Of a stretch of DNA of 36,807 nt, positions 29,066-36,807 are shown piece after piece. The DNA lies in assembly GCA_946803715.1 (NCBI GenBank), contig CAMPET010000110.1, positions 130,025-166,831 on the forward strand, given 5' to 3'. Source of the DNA: Beroe ovata (Eukaryota; Ctenophora; Nuda; Beroida; Beroidae). The position numbers and the translations under genes were made by a program. The stretch's first letter is position 1. Each line of letters begins with the position of its first letter. The notes below the pieces were generated by a model. That model was not told the DNA's origin. It did no database searches and worked only from the letters and a program-made list of their open reading frames with translations.

Positions 29066-30741
29066 TTTTCTTAATGTGAGAGAACGGGCAGGTTTCAGAA
29101 CTTCAACTTTTAATATGTGGTGGATAATAGTTTCGAGATTGCAAAAAATCAATTTCAGCGAAATTCATTCATCGGAGCCCCAATTATGACGTCATAAGTA
29201 GAACTGGGTGACGTGTATCTGAAATTCCGAGCACACCGCATTTCAGAAGTTTGGTGTTTTTTGTCGCAGGAAAAATTTTTGCTGAATTAGAACTGGTCGT
29301 TATCTGCGTTATTGGTCGAGTTCTTTCAAAGGCCTAATTAGTTAATGGCCTAATTAACCTAATTAAGGCTAATATCTCGCGATGTAAAACAGGAAGACTA
29401 GTTTTTCCAACGGGATTATGATTCTTTGGTTTCTGGTGCTGATAATTTATCATTTCAATTTATCTAACGACCCAATTATTTAATTGGATAATTGACCAAT
29501 TAGGCTAAACTCGCCTTAAACGTCTGAATTTCGAATGGAGTTACAGCTGATTGTTCTGTTTATAGAAAAAGTAATGTTTCCCAAGAACAAGTGAGGTTTA
29601 ATATCGATTGACAGTTAAAATCTGCTCAGATACTTGGATTTCTGTTAGTAGTGAAATAATGAATATTACATAGGTACCTATATGTTGTACCTATATGTTG
29701 TCTAAGGTATATCTATATGTTTATAAGGTATATCTCACTAGTCTAGGACTGAAAAAGGGTGATATTTTTCCCAAAACCAAATCGGATTTGGTTGTTTCTG
29801 TCCGCGGCATCTGGATTCTTGCGTTCTTTATTTTAAAGTCGGTGATATGAGAAAGAACGCGGCATTTACGTCAGACTGCCGCCACCTCACTAGAAAAAGC
29901 TACTGTGTTTCTACACGTGATGTGGCGGCAGTCTGACGTAAATGCCGCGTTCTTTCTCATATCACCGACTTTAAAATAAAGAACGCAAGAATCCAGATGC
30001 CGCGGACAGAAACAACCAAATCCGATTTGGTTTTGGGAAAAATATCACCCTTTTTCAGTCCTAGACTAGTGAGATATACCTTATAAACATATAGATATAC
30101 CTTAGACAACATATAGGTACAACATATAGGTACCTATGTAATATTCATTATTTCACTACTAACAGAAATCCAAGTATCTGAGCAGATTTTAACTGTCAAT
30201 CGATATTAAACCTCACTTGTTCTTGGGAAACATTACTTTTTCTATAAACAGAACAATCAGCTGTAACTCCATTCGAAATTCAGACGTTTAAGGCGAGTTT
30301 AGCCTAATTGGTCAATTATCCAATTAAATAATTGGGTCGTTAGATAAATTGAAATGATAAATTATCAGCACCAGAAACCAAAGAATCATAATCCCGTTGG
30401 AAAAACTAGTCTTCCTGTTTTACATCGCGAGATATTAGCCTTAATTAGGTTAATTAGGCCATTAACTAATTAGGCCTTTGAAAGAACTCGACCAATAACG
30501 CAGATAACGACCAGTTCTAATTCAGCAAAAATTTTTCCTGCGACAAAAAACACCAAACTTCTGAAATGCGGTGTGCTCGGAATTTCAGATACACGTCACC
30601 CAGTTCTACTTATGACGTCATAATTGGGGCTCCGATGAATGAATTTCGCTGAAATTGATTTTTTGCAATCTCGAAACTATTATCCACCACATATTAAAAG
30701 TTGAAGTTCTGAAACCTGCCCGTTCTCTCACATTAAGAAAA
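29066..30741. repeat. Perfect 820-bp inverted repeat with 36-nt spacer
   Basis: 29066-29885 and 29922-30741 are exact reverse complements by direct reading; the spacer is 29886-29921. The inner 136 bp of each arm is the foldback element. The outer 684 bp is otherwise unknown AT-rich DNA with repeated CCTAATTA/TAATTAGG motifs and several homopolymer tracts. The left arm starts exactly at an N, while the right side continues about 60 bp to another N at 30803. Perfect identity over both the element and its flank can mean a very recent palindrome or an assembly path that re-entered the left flank through the hairpin. No ORF in it is credible. Confidence 0.95.
29750..30057. repeat. Foldback (MITE-like) element, copy 2
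   Basis: The same element as at 132-426, inserted in the opposite orientation. Terminal sequence TGAAAAAGGGTGATATTTTTCC is mirrored at the right edge. The 36-nt spacer matches that of copy 1 at about 32 of 36 positions once reverse-complemented. Both arms share an extra short insertion (TGGATTCT after GGCATC) that is absent from copy 1, so the arms have been homogenised. Nested palindromes are conserved: CCAAATCGGATTTGG, and GCGTTCTTT facing AAAGAACGC. Confidence 0.9.
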
Positions 30742-31003
30742 CAAAATTTACCTATTTTTCTTATGATTTTTGCATCAGAGTGCCTCAATTAACCTCAATT
30801 ATNAAGTTACTTAATGATAGTTCATTTCAAGTGCAAGTAGTACTGATCTGTAAGATGGGTTGATTGTTATATGAGTTACCTGCAACTGCACTGAAAGGTT
30901 ATCATCTTTACTATAGCTTAAAAAACAGGCTCTGCATGATCACTTTCAGCATATAATACAGAGTGACTCCCTACATGTCTTGGGAGGTTTTGGACACAAA
31001 TGA

Positions 31004-31492
31004 TCAGTTTACATTGCTCGGTTCCACATAGCTGTTTGTTTTGGACTTCCCTGTCCCGTGAAACTGATTACTGTGGAGTACAGCTACTTTTTGTCTTTGG
31101 CTTAAGGTGTTCTTTCTACTTTGAAAGACATGTTGTACTATAAAAGACATATTGTCATACTTCAGATTTCTTAGCATACTATCCTCAATGCATAGATTCA
31201 ATTGATGGGAATGGATTGTTGAGCTGAAACACAGGTGAGTCATTCGTTTCTGGGAGCTGCAGTGTTCAAAACATCTGTTGGGGGACAGTTGGACTTGATG
31301 AGTGTAAGTGTTTTCCCTCAACACAACATAGAAGCGTCTTTTTATAGAATTGGGGAGGAAATAGTTAATATAAATATTCATTGTTGTATTGTGCTGTAAA
31401 AATATGATTCCATTCGATTCAATCAAGAGTGAGAAGTCAGCTTGCACAGAAATAATCCTGTGAATCCCTACTCCTGATGAAAATGTCACCAT
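31004..31492 (-). CDS. Hypothetical open frame, unrecognised
   Basis: A 162-residue frame without internal stop in otherwise AT-rich DNA. The sequence has scattered His, Cys and Gln but no ordered metal site, membrane segment or known motif. It may be a chance ORF or an exon of a degraded element. Nothing in the sequence supports expression. Confidence 0.15.
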   Translation of the reverse strand: MVTFSSGVGIHRIISVQADFSLLIESNGIIFLQHNTTMNIYINYFLPNSIKRRFYVVLRENTYTHQVQLSPNRCFEHCSSQKRMTHLCFSSTIHSHQLNLCIEDSMLRNLKYDNMSFIVQHVFQSRKNTLSQRQKVAVLHSNQFHGTGKSKTNSYVEPSNVN

Positions 31493-31732
31493 GCTTACAG
31501 CTTAATGATTGTTCTGGGTTATTGTCTGCAACAAATTTGCGTAATACATGCGTTTACCACCCAATGAGATGTCACGATTGAGGACTCATCATCTGAGTGA
31601 AGCCCCAAGTAATCTGAGCCATTTATGTGCTAAGTCACCAGCAGACTGGTTATTATTATTATTTCAAATGCTTGGTCGTTGCACTGTTCAGTTCTTTAGT
31701 CCATGCATGCTGCATAGTGACCATGATCCGCT

Positions 31733-32009
31733 TTAATTATATGTATTTGATAATTGTGCTGTTTCCCATTGGTTTCTTTGGCAACTACTTGACCCAATAA
31801 ATCTATGGAAATTAAATGATCCTCCAGTATGTGTTTTTATTTCTGTGTCCAAGTGAGCAAATAGAAGGAAGTCTGATTGGTTGGCATTTTGAATACATTG
31901 TGTGATTTGCTGTCCCGTCAACGGATGAAATTCTACCAGGCTCAGATAAGAGTCGTGGTGGAGAATGAGTAGCAGCTGGGAAAATGGTCGCTGAAATCCT
32001 AGAACTGCT
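31733..32009 (-). CDS. Possible 3' exon, unrecognised
   Basis: The frame from a fair acceptor (TTTTATTTGCAG, exon from 32009) to a TAA at 31733 encodes AVLGFQRPFSQLLLILHHDS and onward, ending SNTYN. The composition looks more protein-like than most frames nearby, but no family is recognised. It could be the last exon of an unseen gene or a fossil. Confidence 0.2.
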
Positions 32010-32577
32010 GCAAATAAAATGACCCCCGGTTTAGCGATTTCTTTCACCGTTAGGAGGTTGTTGAATAATCTGCATGTAGGTCCTGCCCCAGGCCAGCCAC
32101 GTTAACAGAGGGGAGGTTAAGGGGCCGCGGCCCCCTCTAAAAAGTGGATCTCTGATGAAAACTTTCTATTTTCATCAGAGAACCTCTGGCTTCAACTCCC
32201 ACTTCTGTTTAAGGGTGTGACCTAATTAAAATCAGCCCTTGAAACAAATGAAAATTTTGAGCATCTTATTTTCTTCACTCACTCGGAAACTCGACCCGAT
32301 TTGCTCATCGATTTGCATCAGTATTGTAATTCAGTGTACACAGCTTTGATTTGGAATTGAGTTTGAAAAAGTTTTTGTGGTTCTGGATACTTAGTACAGT
32401 TGAATTATGCAAGAACAACTGCAGGTAGGAATTTTTTCCCAGATTTGCCTAAAAATCCAGGATAACGCCCATACTATTAGGGGCTTTCACCATGTTTATT
32501 TGATTACTTGACGAGATAGATTTGCCTTACAGTGCTCTAATGATGCTACGAAATTCCAAGGCTATTTTCCCGTAGGC

Positions 32578-32584
32578 TATAAAA
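32578..32584 (+). promoter_or_regulatory. TATA-like box upstream of RPL23
   Basis: TATAAAA lies 241 bp before the RPL23 start codon, with the GT and CA microsatellites between. If it is the promoter, the repeats fall in the 5' untranslated region or in a leader intron ending at CTGTAG (32814-32819), just before the ATG. The position is inferred. Confidence 0.35.
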
Positions 32585-32643
32585 GTATGCCCCCAGACGC
32601 GCCATATAGTTACTACACTTAGTGACTACATATTATTGTCCAC

Positions 32644-32660
32644 ATGTGTGTGTGTGTGTA

Positions 32661-32695
<35 letters not shown>

Positions 32696-32808
32696 TTGTG
32701 CAAACCACAGCCACACTCACACACTCACACACACACACACACTCACACACACACACACACTCACACACACACACACACACACTCACACACACACACACAC
32801 ACACACAC
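32644..32808. repeat. Opposed (GT)n and (CA)n microsatellites
   Basis: A GT run (32644-32692) is followed by a short imperfect palindrome (TGTGGTTGTGCAAACCACA) and then a CA-rich run (about 32701-32808) with CTCACA interruptions. GT and CA tracts in this order are complementary and could form one hairpin, besides having Z-DNA potential. The array ends 16 bases before the RPL23 ATG. Confidence 0.9.
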
Positions 32809-32824
32809 TACCGCTGTAGGAAGC

Positions 32825-33678
32825 ATGTCTAAGCGTGGTAGAGGAGGAGCTGCAGGTTCCAAGTTCAAGATTTCCCTGGGTCTGCCAGTCGCAGCCACAA
32901 TGAACTGTGCTGACAACACTGGTGCTAAGAACTTGTACCTCATTGCTGTGAACGGGTTCGGTGCACGACTGAACAGACTTCCGTCTGCAGCTACTGGCGA
33001 CATGTTCCTTGCTACTGTGAAGAAGGGAAAACCAGAACTCAGGAAGAAAGGTTTGTGTCATGTGTTCCATTTTGCTCGTTGAGGTTTTTCGAATTTTGCT
33101 TTTTCAAAGTTGCAGTGCGCTGCTTATATCATCCGATATTTCACGTATCTATAATGTGGTAACTGTTGCAGTGATACCAGCAGTTGTAATCAGACAGAGA
33201 AAAGCGTATCGGAGGAAAAATGGAATGTTCATATACTTCGAAGGTTTGAATCTCTCTGTGTCTGGTGATCTTCCTAATGTTAACAGTGTAATAGGGTAAC
33301 CAATTCAATTATAATGCTCTCAATTCAATTATAATGCTGATTTCCTTATTTCAGATAATGCAGGCGTAATAGTCAATCCGAAGGGTGAAATGAAAGGTTA
33401 GTTTGATTTGTTTTGTCGTACAGTGTCACAAAAGCTCCGCATTGTACCAAAATAAACTCTCCGATTTGACGTATTTGGAAGGCGCGGTGATACGTGTGCT
33501 ATGCGATATGAATGGATATAGCAATATTTACAACATTTTGTAGCGCGCGCGCAGGCCGCGCATTCACTCCATTGCTCACTTCGTTTTTTTCTCAGGTTCA
33601 GCTATTACGGGACCAGTGGCGAAAGAATGTGCAGATTTCTGGCCGAAGATAGCTTCAAATGCTGGCAGTGTTGCTTGA
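32825..33678 (+). CDS. RPL23: 60S ribosomal protein L23 (uL14), four exons
   Basis: uL14 sits on the subunit interface of the large ribosomal subunit. Exons are 32825-33050, 33172-33243, 33355-33396 and 33596-33678; all three introns are GT-AG and phase 1. The spliced product is 140 residues, the usual animal length, starting [20 protein letters not shown]. It contains [25 protein letters not shown], the [12 protein letters not shown] basic stretch, and ends [14 protein letters not shown] and onward to SNAGSVA. No residue or frame is missing, so the gene appears functional. It converges with RPL18 on the opposite strand. A possible leader intron ends at CTGTAG (32814-32819). Intron 2 carries a short tandem repeat. 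Confidence 0.98.
33301..33340. repeat. Two tandem 20-bp units in RPL23 intron 2
   Basis: CAATTCAATTATAATGCT occurs at 33301 and again at 33321. It lies just before the acceptor of exon 3 and is probably a recent slippage duplication. Confidence 0.85.
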
Positions 33679-33876
33679 TTTATTTGATCCATTTTAAACC
33701 GTGTCTCAATTAGTTCAACATGTTGCCAGGATTTGTGTTTGTTCCCACGTTGCGTGACCCCAAATTTCCGCGAGCGCTTATAAAAATCCCGCCAGCGAGT
33801 GCAAGGTAAGGGAGTAATTTTACCTGGCGATGCTAGGCCCAGCTTACGCGAGCGCTTGCAGTCAAGCGATGCAAGA

Positions 33877-33949
33877 TTGTAGGATTTTGCCCTACCGTCG
33901 GTGCGCGCGATTTTCAATCCGCCAGCAAGGGTAGGGTGAAATCCTACAA
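33877..33949. repeat. Miniature inverted-repeat element, 73 bp
   Basis: Terminal inverted repeats of 19 bp (TTGTAGGATTTTGCCCTAC at the left, complementary to the right end with two mismatches) flank a GC-rich centre that starts CGTCGGTGCGCGCG. It is one of three related copies in the RPL23-RPL18 interval; the others are at 34103-34152 and 34194-34285. Confidence 0.75.
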
Positions 33950-34102
33950 ATGCAAGACCGCGCCGCTGAGAATAAGTTCGCATCGCGAAACGAAATTCTC
34001 GTCATGGACAGTGGCTATCTATATCCTTGACAGCCAGGGATCCCTAGGAAGTAATCCTATTTGCTGTTGCCTGTCGCGTGGCACTGGCTGGACGAATGCG
34101 AA

Positions 34103-34152
34103 TTGTAGGAATGACAATTGCGCGGCGCAGACGGTAGGGTAAAATCCTACAA
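34103..34152. repeat. Miniature inverted-repeat element, short inverted copy
   Basis: The right end GACGGTAGGGTAAAATCCTACAA is the reverse complement of the family's conserved left end. The left end keeps only TTGTAGGA. The 50-bp copy is internally deleted or degraded. Confidence 0.6.
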
Positions 34153-34193
34153 CTTGACGAATCGCAGGACTGAGGATGGAGAATGTGAAACAA

Positions 34194-34285
34194 TTGTAGG
34201 GTTTTTCCCTACCGTCGGCGCAATTGCAATTACGCCCTTGCCAGGCGCTTCTTCCAACTAGCAAGGGTAGGGAGAAATCCTACAA
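34194..34285. repeat. Miniature inverted-repeat element, 92 bp
   Basis: The left end TTGTAGGGTTTTTCCCTACC and the right end GGTAGGGAGAAATCCTACAA are complementary with a few mismatches. The centre starts with CGTCGGCGCAATTG, matching the 73-bp copy. Confidence 0.75.
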
Positions 34286-34340
34286 GTGAAACAAAGAATA
34301 CAGCAGAGGTTCTCTTTAAAATAAAAACAGCAGAATTAAT

Positions 34341-35236
34341 CTAAGCCTTGTAAGCTCTGCTCTTCCTGCAACCCCTGGCCATCTCGTGATTCCTACTCTT
34401 CTCCCGGACACGAGGCTTCGCGTGAGACTTGGGCACTCCAGGGGCGCCAAAGTGTCTGTTAGCTTCCCTCGCGTTACGTCGACCCTGCATGATCACGGTG
34501 TTCTGACCAAGGGGCGCCTCGACTGCGAGCTGCTCGAATGTGAGGATACTTCCTCCGTTCTTGACAATCCTGAGAAGATATGAGTTTCTGTAGATCAACA
34601 GTGGCATATCTTCGTTACCAACAGCACTATTCGCCGCCATCATCATCAATTCCGTGAAATTGGAAATTGGGCTGCTAGATAATCGTACCTTGCTCGAGCA
34701 CTCTCAGTGAATCGGAGAGCACAGATTTTCAGTTTTGGCACCTCGAAGATTCTCTTATCGTCTGTCACGGTACCAACCACAACGACTGTCTTCCCTGGGG
34801 TGCGAGTGTAAGTTACAACTTGACATGTTGAACTAAGGTAGATGTGAAGCAAAAGGATGGATTCTGTAATTACCCTCTCTCTGCTTGGACTTCATTTGTC
34901 TGACGATTCTGGCGACAGAGATTGCTGGTCGGTTCTGTCTGGACATGAACAACCTCCTGAGAATGACCTGCAAAGAGAGGGCATGACATTCATCCAATCA
35001 TTGTGAATTTCATGAAGCAAAGTTGTTGTTCTCATGTTTGGCATTTACCAGTTTTTGTGCTAATATCATGTCACCATCCACAGTACAAACTCAGCACTCA
35101 CCTTGTTGAACTTGGCGTCAGTACGTCTGCTGAGGAAACGGTACAGTTTCACGAGCAGTCGCAGATACACGTTCTGTGACGCTGGTTCCTTCCTGTGGAC
35201 CTTACGGTCGTGCTTGTGGTTGATGTCGATACCCAT
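34341..35236 (-). CDS. RPL18: 60S ribosomal protein L18 (eL18), four exons
   Basis: eL18 is a structural protein of the large ribosomal subunit. Exons on the minus strand are 35102-35236, 34874-34967, 34689-34794 and 34341-34569, with GT-AG introns in phases 0, 1 and 2. The spliced protein is 187 residues, one fewer than human. It begins [20 protein letters not shown] and contains [47 protein letters not shown] and [14 protein letters not shown], ending near SRAYKA. The start ATG follows a CCTTAG that could be the acceptor of a leader intron, as in many ribosomal protein genes. Intron 3 contains a TGATGATGATG run but no D box, so no snoRNA is called. No defect is visible. Confidence 0.98.
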
Positions 35237-35535
35237 GGCTAAGGTGAAGGGGGGGGGGTTAGTAGTATTGGGATATTGCTCGATGCGAGGGTTGGAGTGA
35301 GAGGTGGATGGAACTCGGCAGTAATAAGACAATGCCATCATAAATAAAAACCACGATAAATAAATTAAATAAAAACCATAGTCATTCTAATACCGAATAC
35401 ACCGTCACAATTTTGGTAATTACATCATTGACAGGCAAAATCCTTGACTGCTATTTAGTTTGCACACAGTAATGACAGCACTCAATCACTCATATCATAC
35501 ATCGGAGTGGTACAGAATTACTGATCTCAGTGCTG

Positions 35536-35667
35536 TGTTACATATCAGTACTGTGGTGCAGGTTGCTGTGTTACATATCAGTACTGTGGGGTAGGCTGCT
35601 GTGCTACATATCAGTACTGCGGTGCTGGCTGCTGTGTTATATGTCAGTACTGCGGTGCAGGTTGCTG
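35536..35667. repeat. 33-bp tandem array carrying the NOP10 stop region
   Basis: Four 33-bp units start at 35536, 35569, 35602 and 35635. On the minus strand each reads CAGCA-CCT-CACA/G-CAGTACTGA, that is Gln-Gln-Pro-Ala/Thr-Pro-Gln-Tyr followed by TGA and three further codons. The fourth unit is the true end of NOP10; the other three lie downstream of its stop in the same frame, because 33 is a multiple of three. Confidence 0.9.
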
Positions 35668-35838
35668 GGTCAGCATTATTCCGAATCTCTGTTTCACCAG
35701 TATCCTATGTCTTGAGTACTTGTCATCAGGGCTGAATCTGGCAGGGTGTGCTGAGAGCGTTGCTTTACCATCAGGTGATAACTTGGCAAGTGTGTACACT
35801 CGCTTACCATCGCCATCCAGGTAGTATTGGAGAAACAT
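35644..35838 (-). CDS. NOP10: H/ACA ribonucleoprotein subunit NOP10
   Basis: NOP10 is the small scaffold protein of H/ACA ribonucleoproteins. It binds the dyskerin/Cbf5 pseudouridine synthase in the nucleolus and Cajal bodies and is also part of telomerase. The intronless frame gives 64 residues, the same length as the human protein. It starts [20 protein letters not shown], has the hallmark [17 protein letters not shown], and ends TQQPAPQY. The start is the conserved MFLQYYL methionine; the open frame continues further upstream without similarity. Its last codons lie in a 33-bp tandem array that repeats the QQPAPQY-stop segment downstream. No internal defect is seen. Confidence 0.97.
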   Translation of the reverse strand: MFLQYYLDGDGKRVYTLAKLSPDGKATLSAHPARFSPDDKYSRHRILVKQRFGIMLTQQPAPQY

Positions 35839-36023
35839 GATAGCTGTGATGAGGTTTGGGGGTTTAGAGTAGAGACTAACAAATACAGAATCATTGCAAT
35901 CATTAGATATGATCATATTCGCATATGTATTTCCATCAATATCGCAGTGAAAGTCATCTATTATAGATGTTATTCGATAATCTTGTTCAATGTTCAGTTA
36001 CAACCAAAATAACCCGTCTTCAT

Positions 36024-36025
<2 letters not shown>

Positions 36026-36055
<30 letters not shown>
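36026..36055. repeat. (CA)n microsatellite
   Basis: About 14 uninterrupted CA units lie between NOP10 and the last gene of the window. The 187 bases from NOP10 to this repeat contain no other feature. Confidence 0.95.
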
Positions 36056-36057
<2 letters not shown>

Positions 36058-36142
36058 CACATCAATATCTCGGTCTTTATTTGTCCAGCAGCCAATCCAG
36101 TGAAAGAGTGAGCAGTTCGAGGCCCAGATTATAGTCTGGTTT

Positions 36143-36807
36143 TCAGGATTTGAGGCGGGAATGTACCGATGAAATGAGTGTGGATAGTCTGTTCACCACG
36201 GCGATAAACTCATCAATACTCCATTTGATACTCCTCGCTATTTTGCTCTCCACAGTGTCATCCTGCGATACAGGGAGCTAGGGTTGACAGGGGCTAGAGA
36301 TGACAGGGAGCTAGGAATGACAGGGGATTTGACATGTTTAGATGATGAAATCACATGACACATTGACACATACCATCTGTAAATTGAGATTGTAGAGTCG
36401 GCGACTAGTAACTGTGAGGGAGCAATCCTCAAGGAGGCTCTTGAGAGAGGTCACACTTTCCCGGAGGTGTGTGATCGCTGTGTCGGCCAGTGCTCTCTTC
36501 TTGCGTTGAGCTGATGCTGCACCACACAACACACACATCACGCCGTACCACACTGTCTGGAGGAGGAAGGGGTGTTAATACAGGAGCTGGTAACTTGGTA
36601 ACAGAGCTAGGGTGGTGTCAGGGAATACATGGTAACTGTCTAACAGAGGAGGGTAGTTCTCTGCTGTTAGCAATCGAGGTACCTCTATGAGGCATGACAA
36701 TCGAGTCAGGTGCCTCGAGTTGAGAGTCTCGTCTACCAACAACTCACTCCCCACTTTCTTGTGTAACTCTGTGAATGATGTGTGTTCATAGGATTCACAC
36801 ACACACA
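36143..36807 (-). CDS. 3' end of an unidentified multi-exon gene
   Basis: Three exons in phase 0: 36683 to beyond the window edge, donor GAG|GTACCT; 36374-36556 (61 codons), acceptor CCTCCTCCAG, donor ATG|GTATGT; and 36143-36262, acceptor ATCGCAG, ending in TGA. The last acceptor could instead be CCCTAG at 36278, adding five codons. The visible C-terminus is helical. It includes CESYEHTSFTELHKKVGSEL, TVWYGVMCVLCGAASAQRKK, ALADTAITHLRESVTSLKSL and SIKWSIDEFIAVVNRLSTLI, ending SSVHSRLKS. I do not recognise the family; a helical-repeat or large scaffold protein is a guess. The intron before the last exon holds short tandem GACAGGGAGCTAGG-type repeats (about 36271-36325). Confidence 0.7.

Larger units (their letters stand above)
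30742..32577. other. Intergenic DNA with small palindromes upstream of RPL23
   Basis: No recognised gene. A GC palindrome (GGGGCCGCGGCCCC at 32121-32134) lies just before a perfect 12-bp stem-loop (CTCTGATGAAAA at 32150-32161 with its complement at 32169-32180, 7-nt loop). These may be remnants of a mobile element. Two minus-strand open frames are listed separately at low confidence. Confidence 0.55.

Noticed and set aside
29066-30741. CRISPR array or long-terminal-repeat element
   Set aside because: The repeats are inverted and continuous, without regular direct repeats and spacers, and there is no gag-pol coding.
33576-33983. Minus-strand 135-residue ORF over RPL23 exon 4 and the intergenic repeats
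   Set aside because: It is antisense to a certain coding exon and runs through repeat DNA.
34570-34688. Box C/D snoRNA in RPL18 intron 3
   Set aside because: A TGATGATGATG run resembles box C, but no CTGA box D and no terminal stem are present.
35530-35715. Plus-strand ORF with repeated CYISVLR units
   Set aside because: It is the antisense translation of the 33-bp NOP10 array.

Overview
The window is animal nuclear DNA, most likely from an invertebrate. It holds three housekeeping genes with recognisable animal-type proteins: RPL23, RPL18 and NOP10. The two ribosomal genes have short GT-AG introns. The rest is dense in Helitron, CR1/L2-like LINE and IS630/Tc1-mariner-type elements, foldback repeats and CA/GT microsatellites. 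A sponge- or cnidarian-like genome would fit, but nothing here fixes the species. Eight isolated N bases (2631, 4539, 6098, 17276, 22745, 23853, 29065, 30803) sit at repeats or at jumps in sequence identity and look like contig joins, so large-scale order should be read with caution.

Layout. 1-17275 is dominated by a minus-strand Helitron gene. Its main exon (4715-13930) encodes a DUF6570-like region, an HUH/Y2 Rep nuclease, a PIF1-like helicase and a C-terminal Ulp1-type cysteine protease. Upstream lie seven more exons whose junction phases all agree: an SGNH/GDSL-hydrolase-like exon, two exons that together make one KH RNA-binding domain, three short linker exons, and a lysine-rich exon with tandem 17-residue helical repeats. 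If transcribed as one gene, this is a Helitron protein with an unusual N-terminal SGNH-KH-repeat extension. Downstream of its stop there is about 2 kb of noncoding DNA, present in two diverged copies (about 356-2630 and 2638-5063) together with a foldback element. An internal 0.77-kb duplication at 5332-6877 is most simply two overlapping variant contigs joined at an N.

17277-23852: a GT microsatellite, one orphan coiled-coil exon (17614-17772), and a structurally intact two-ORF LINE (18038-22716) with a zinc-knuckle ORF1 and an APE endonuclease plus reverse transcriptase ORF2, ending in an (ATTT)n tail. 24439-27224: a DDE transposase in four exons separated by three phase-0 introns of 103-122 bp. 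It has a very long D-to-E spacing (85 residues), a C-terminal CXC-like cysteine cluster, and one in-frame stop. 29066-30741: a perfect inverted repeat with 820-bp arms and a 36-nt spacer, centred on a second copy of the foldback element seen at 132-426.

32578-36807 is the host-gene block: RPL23 (plus, 4 exons), RPL18 (minus, 4 exons), NOP10 (minus, one exon) and the 3' end of an unidentified minus-strand gene. RPL23 and RPL18 are convergent, with a cluster of three very small MITE-like elements between them. NOP10 ends in a 33-bp tandem array that repeats its last seven codons plus the stop codon.
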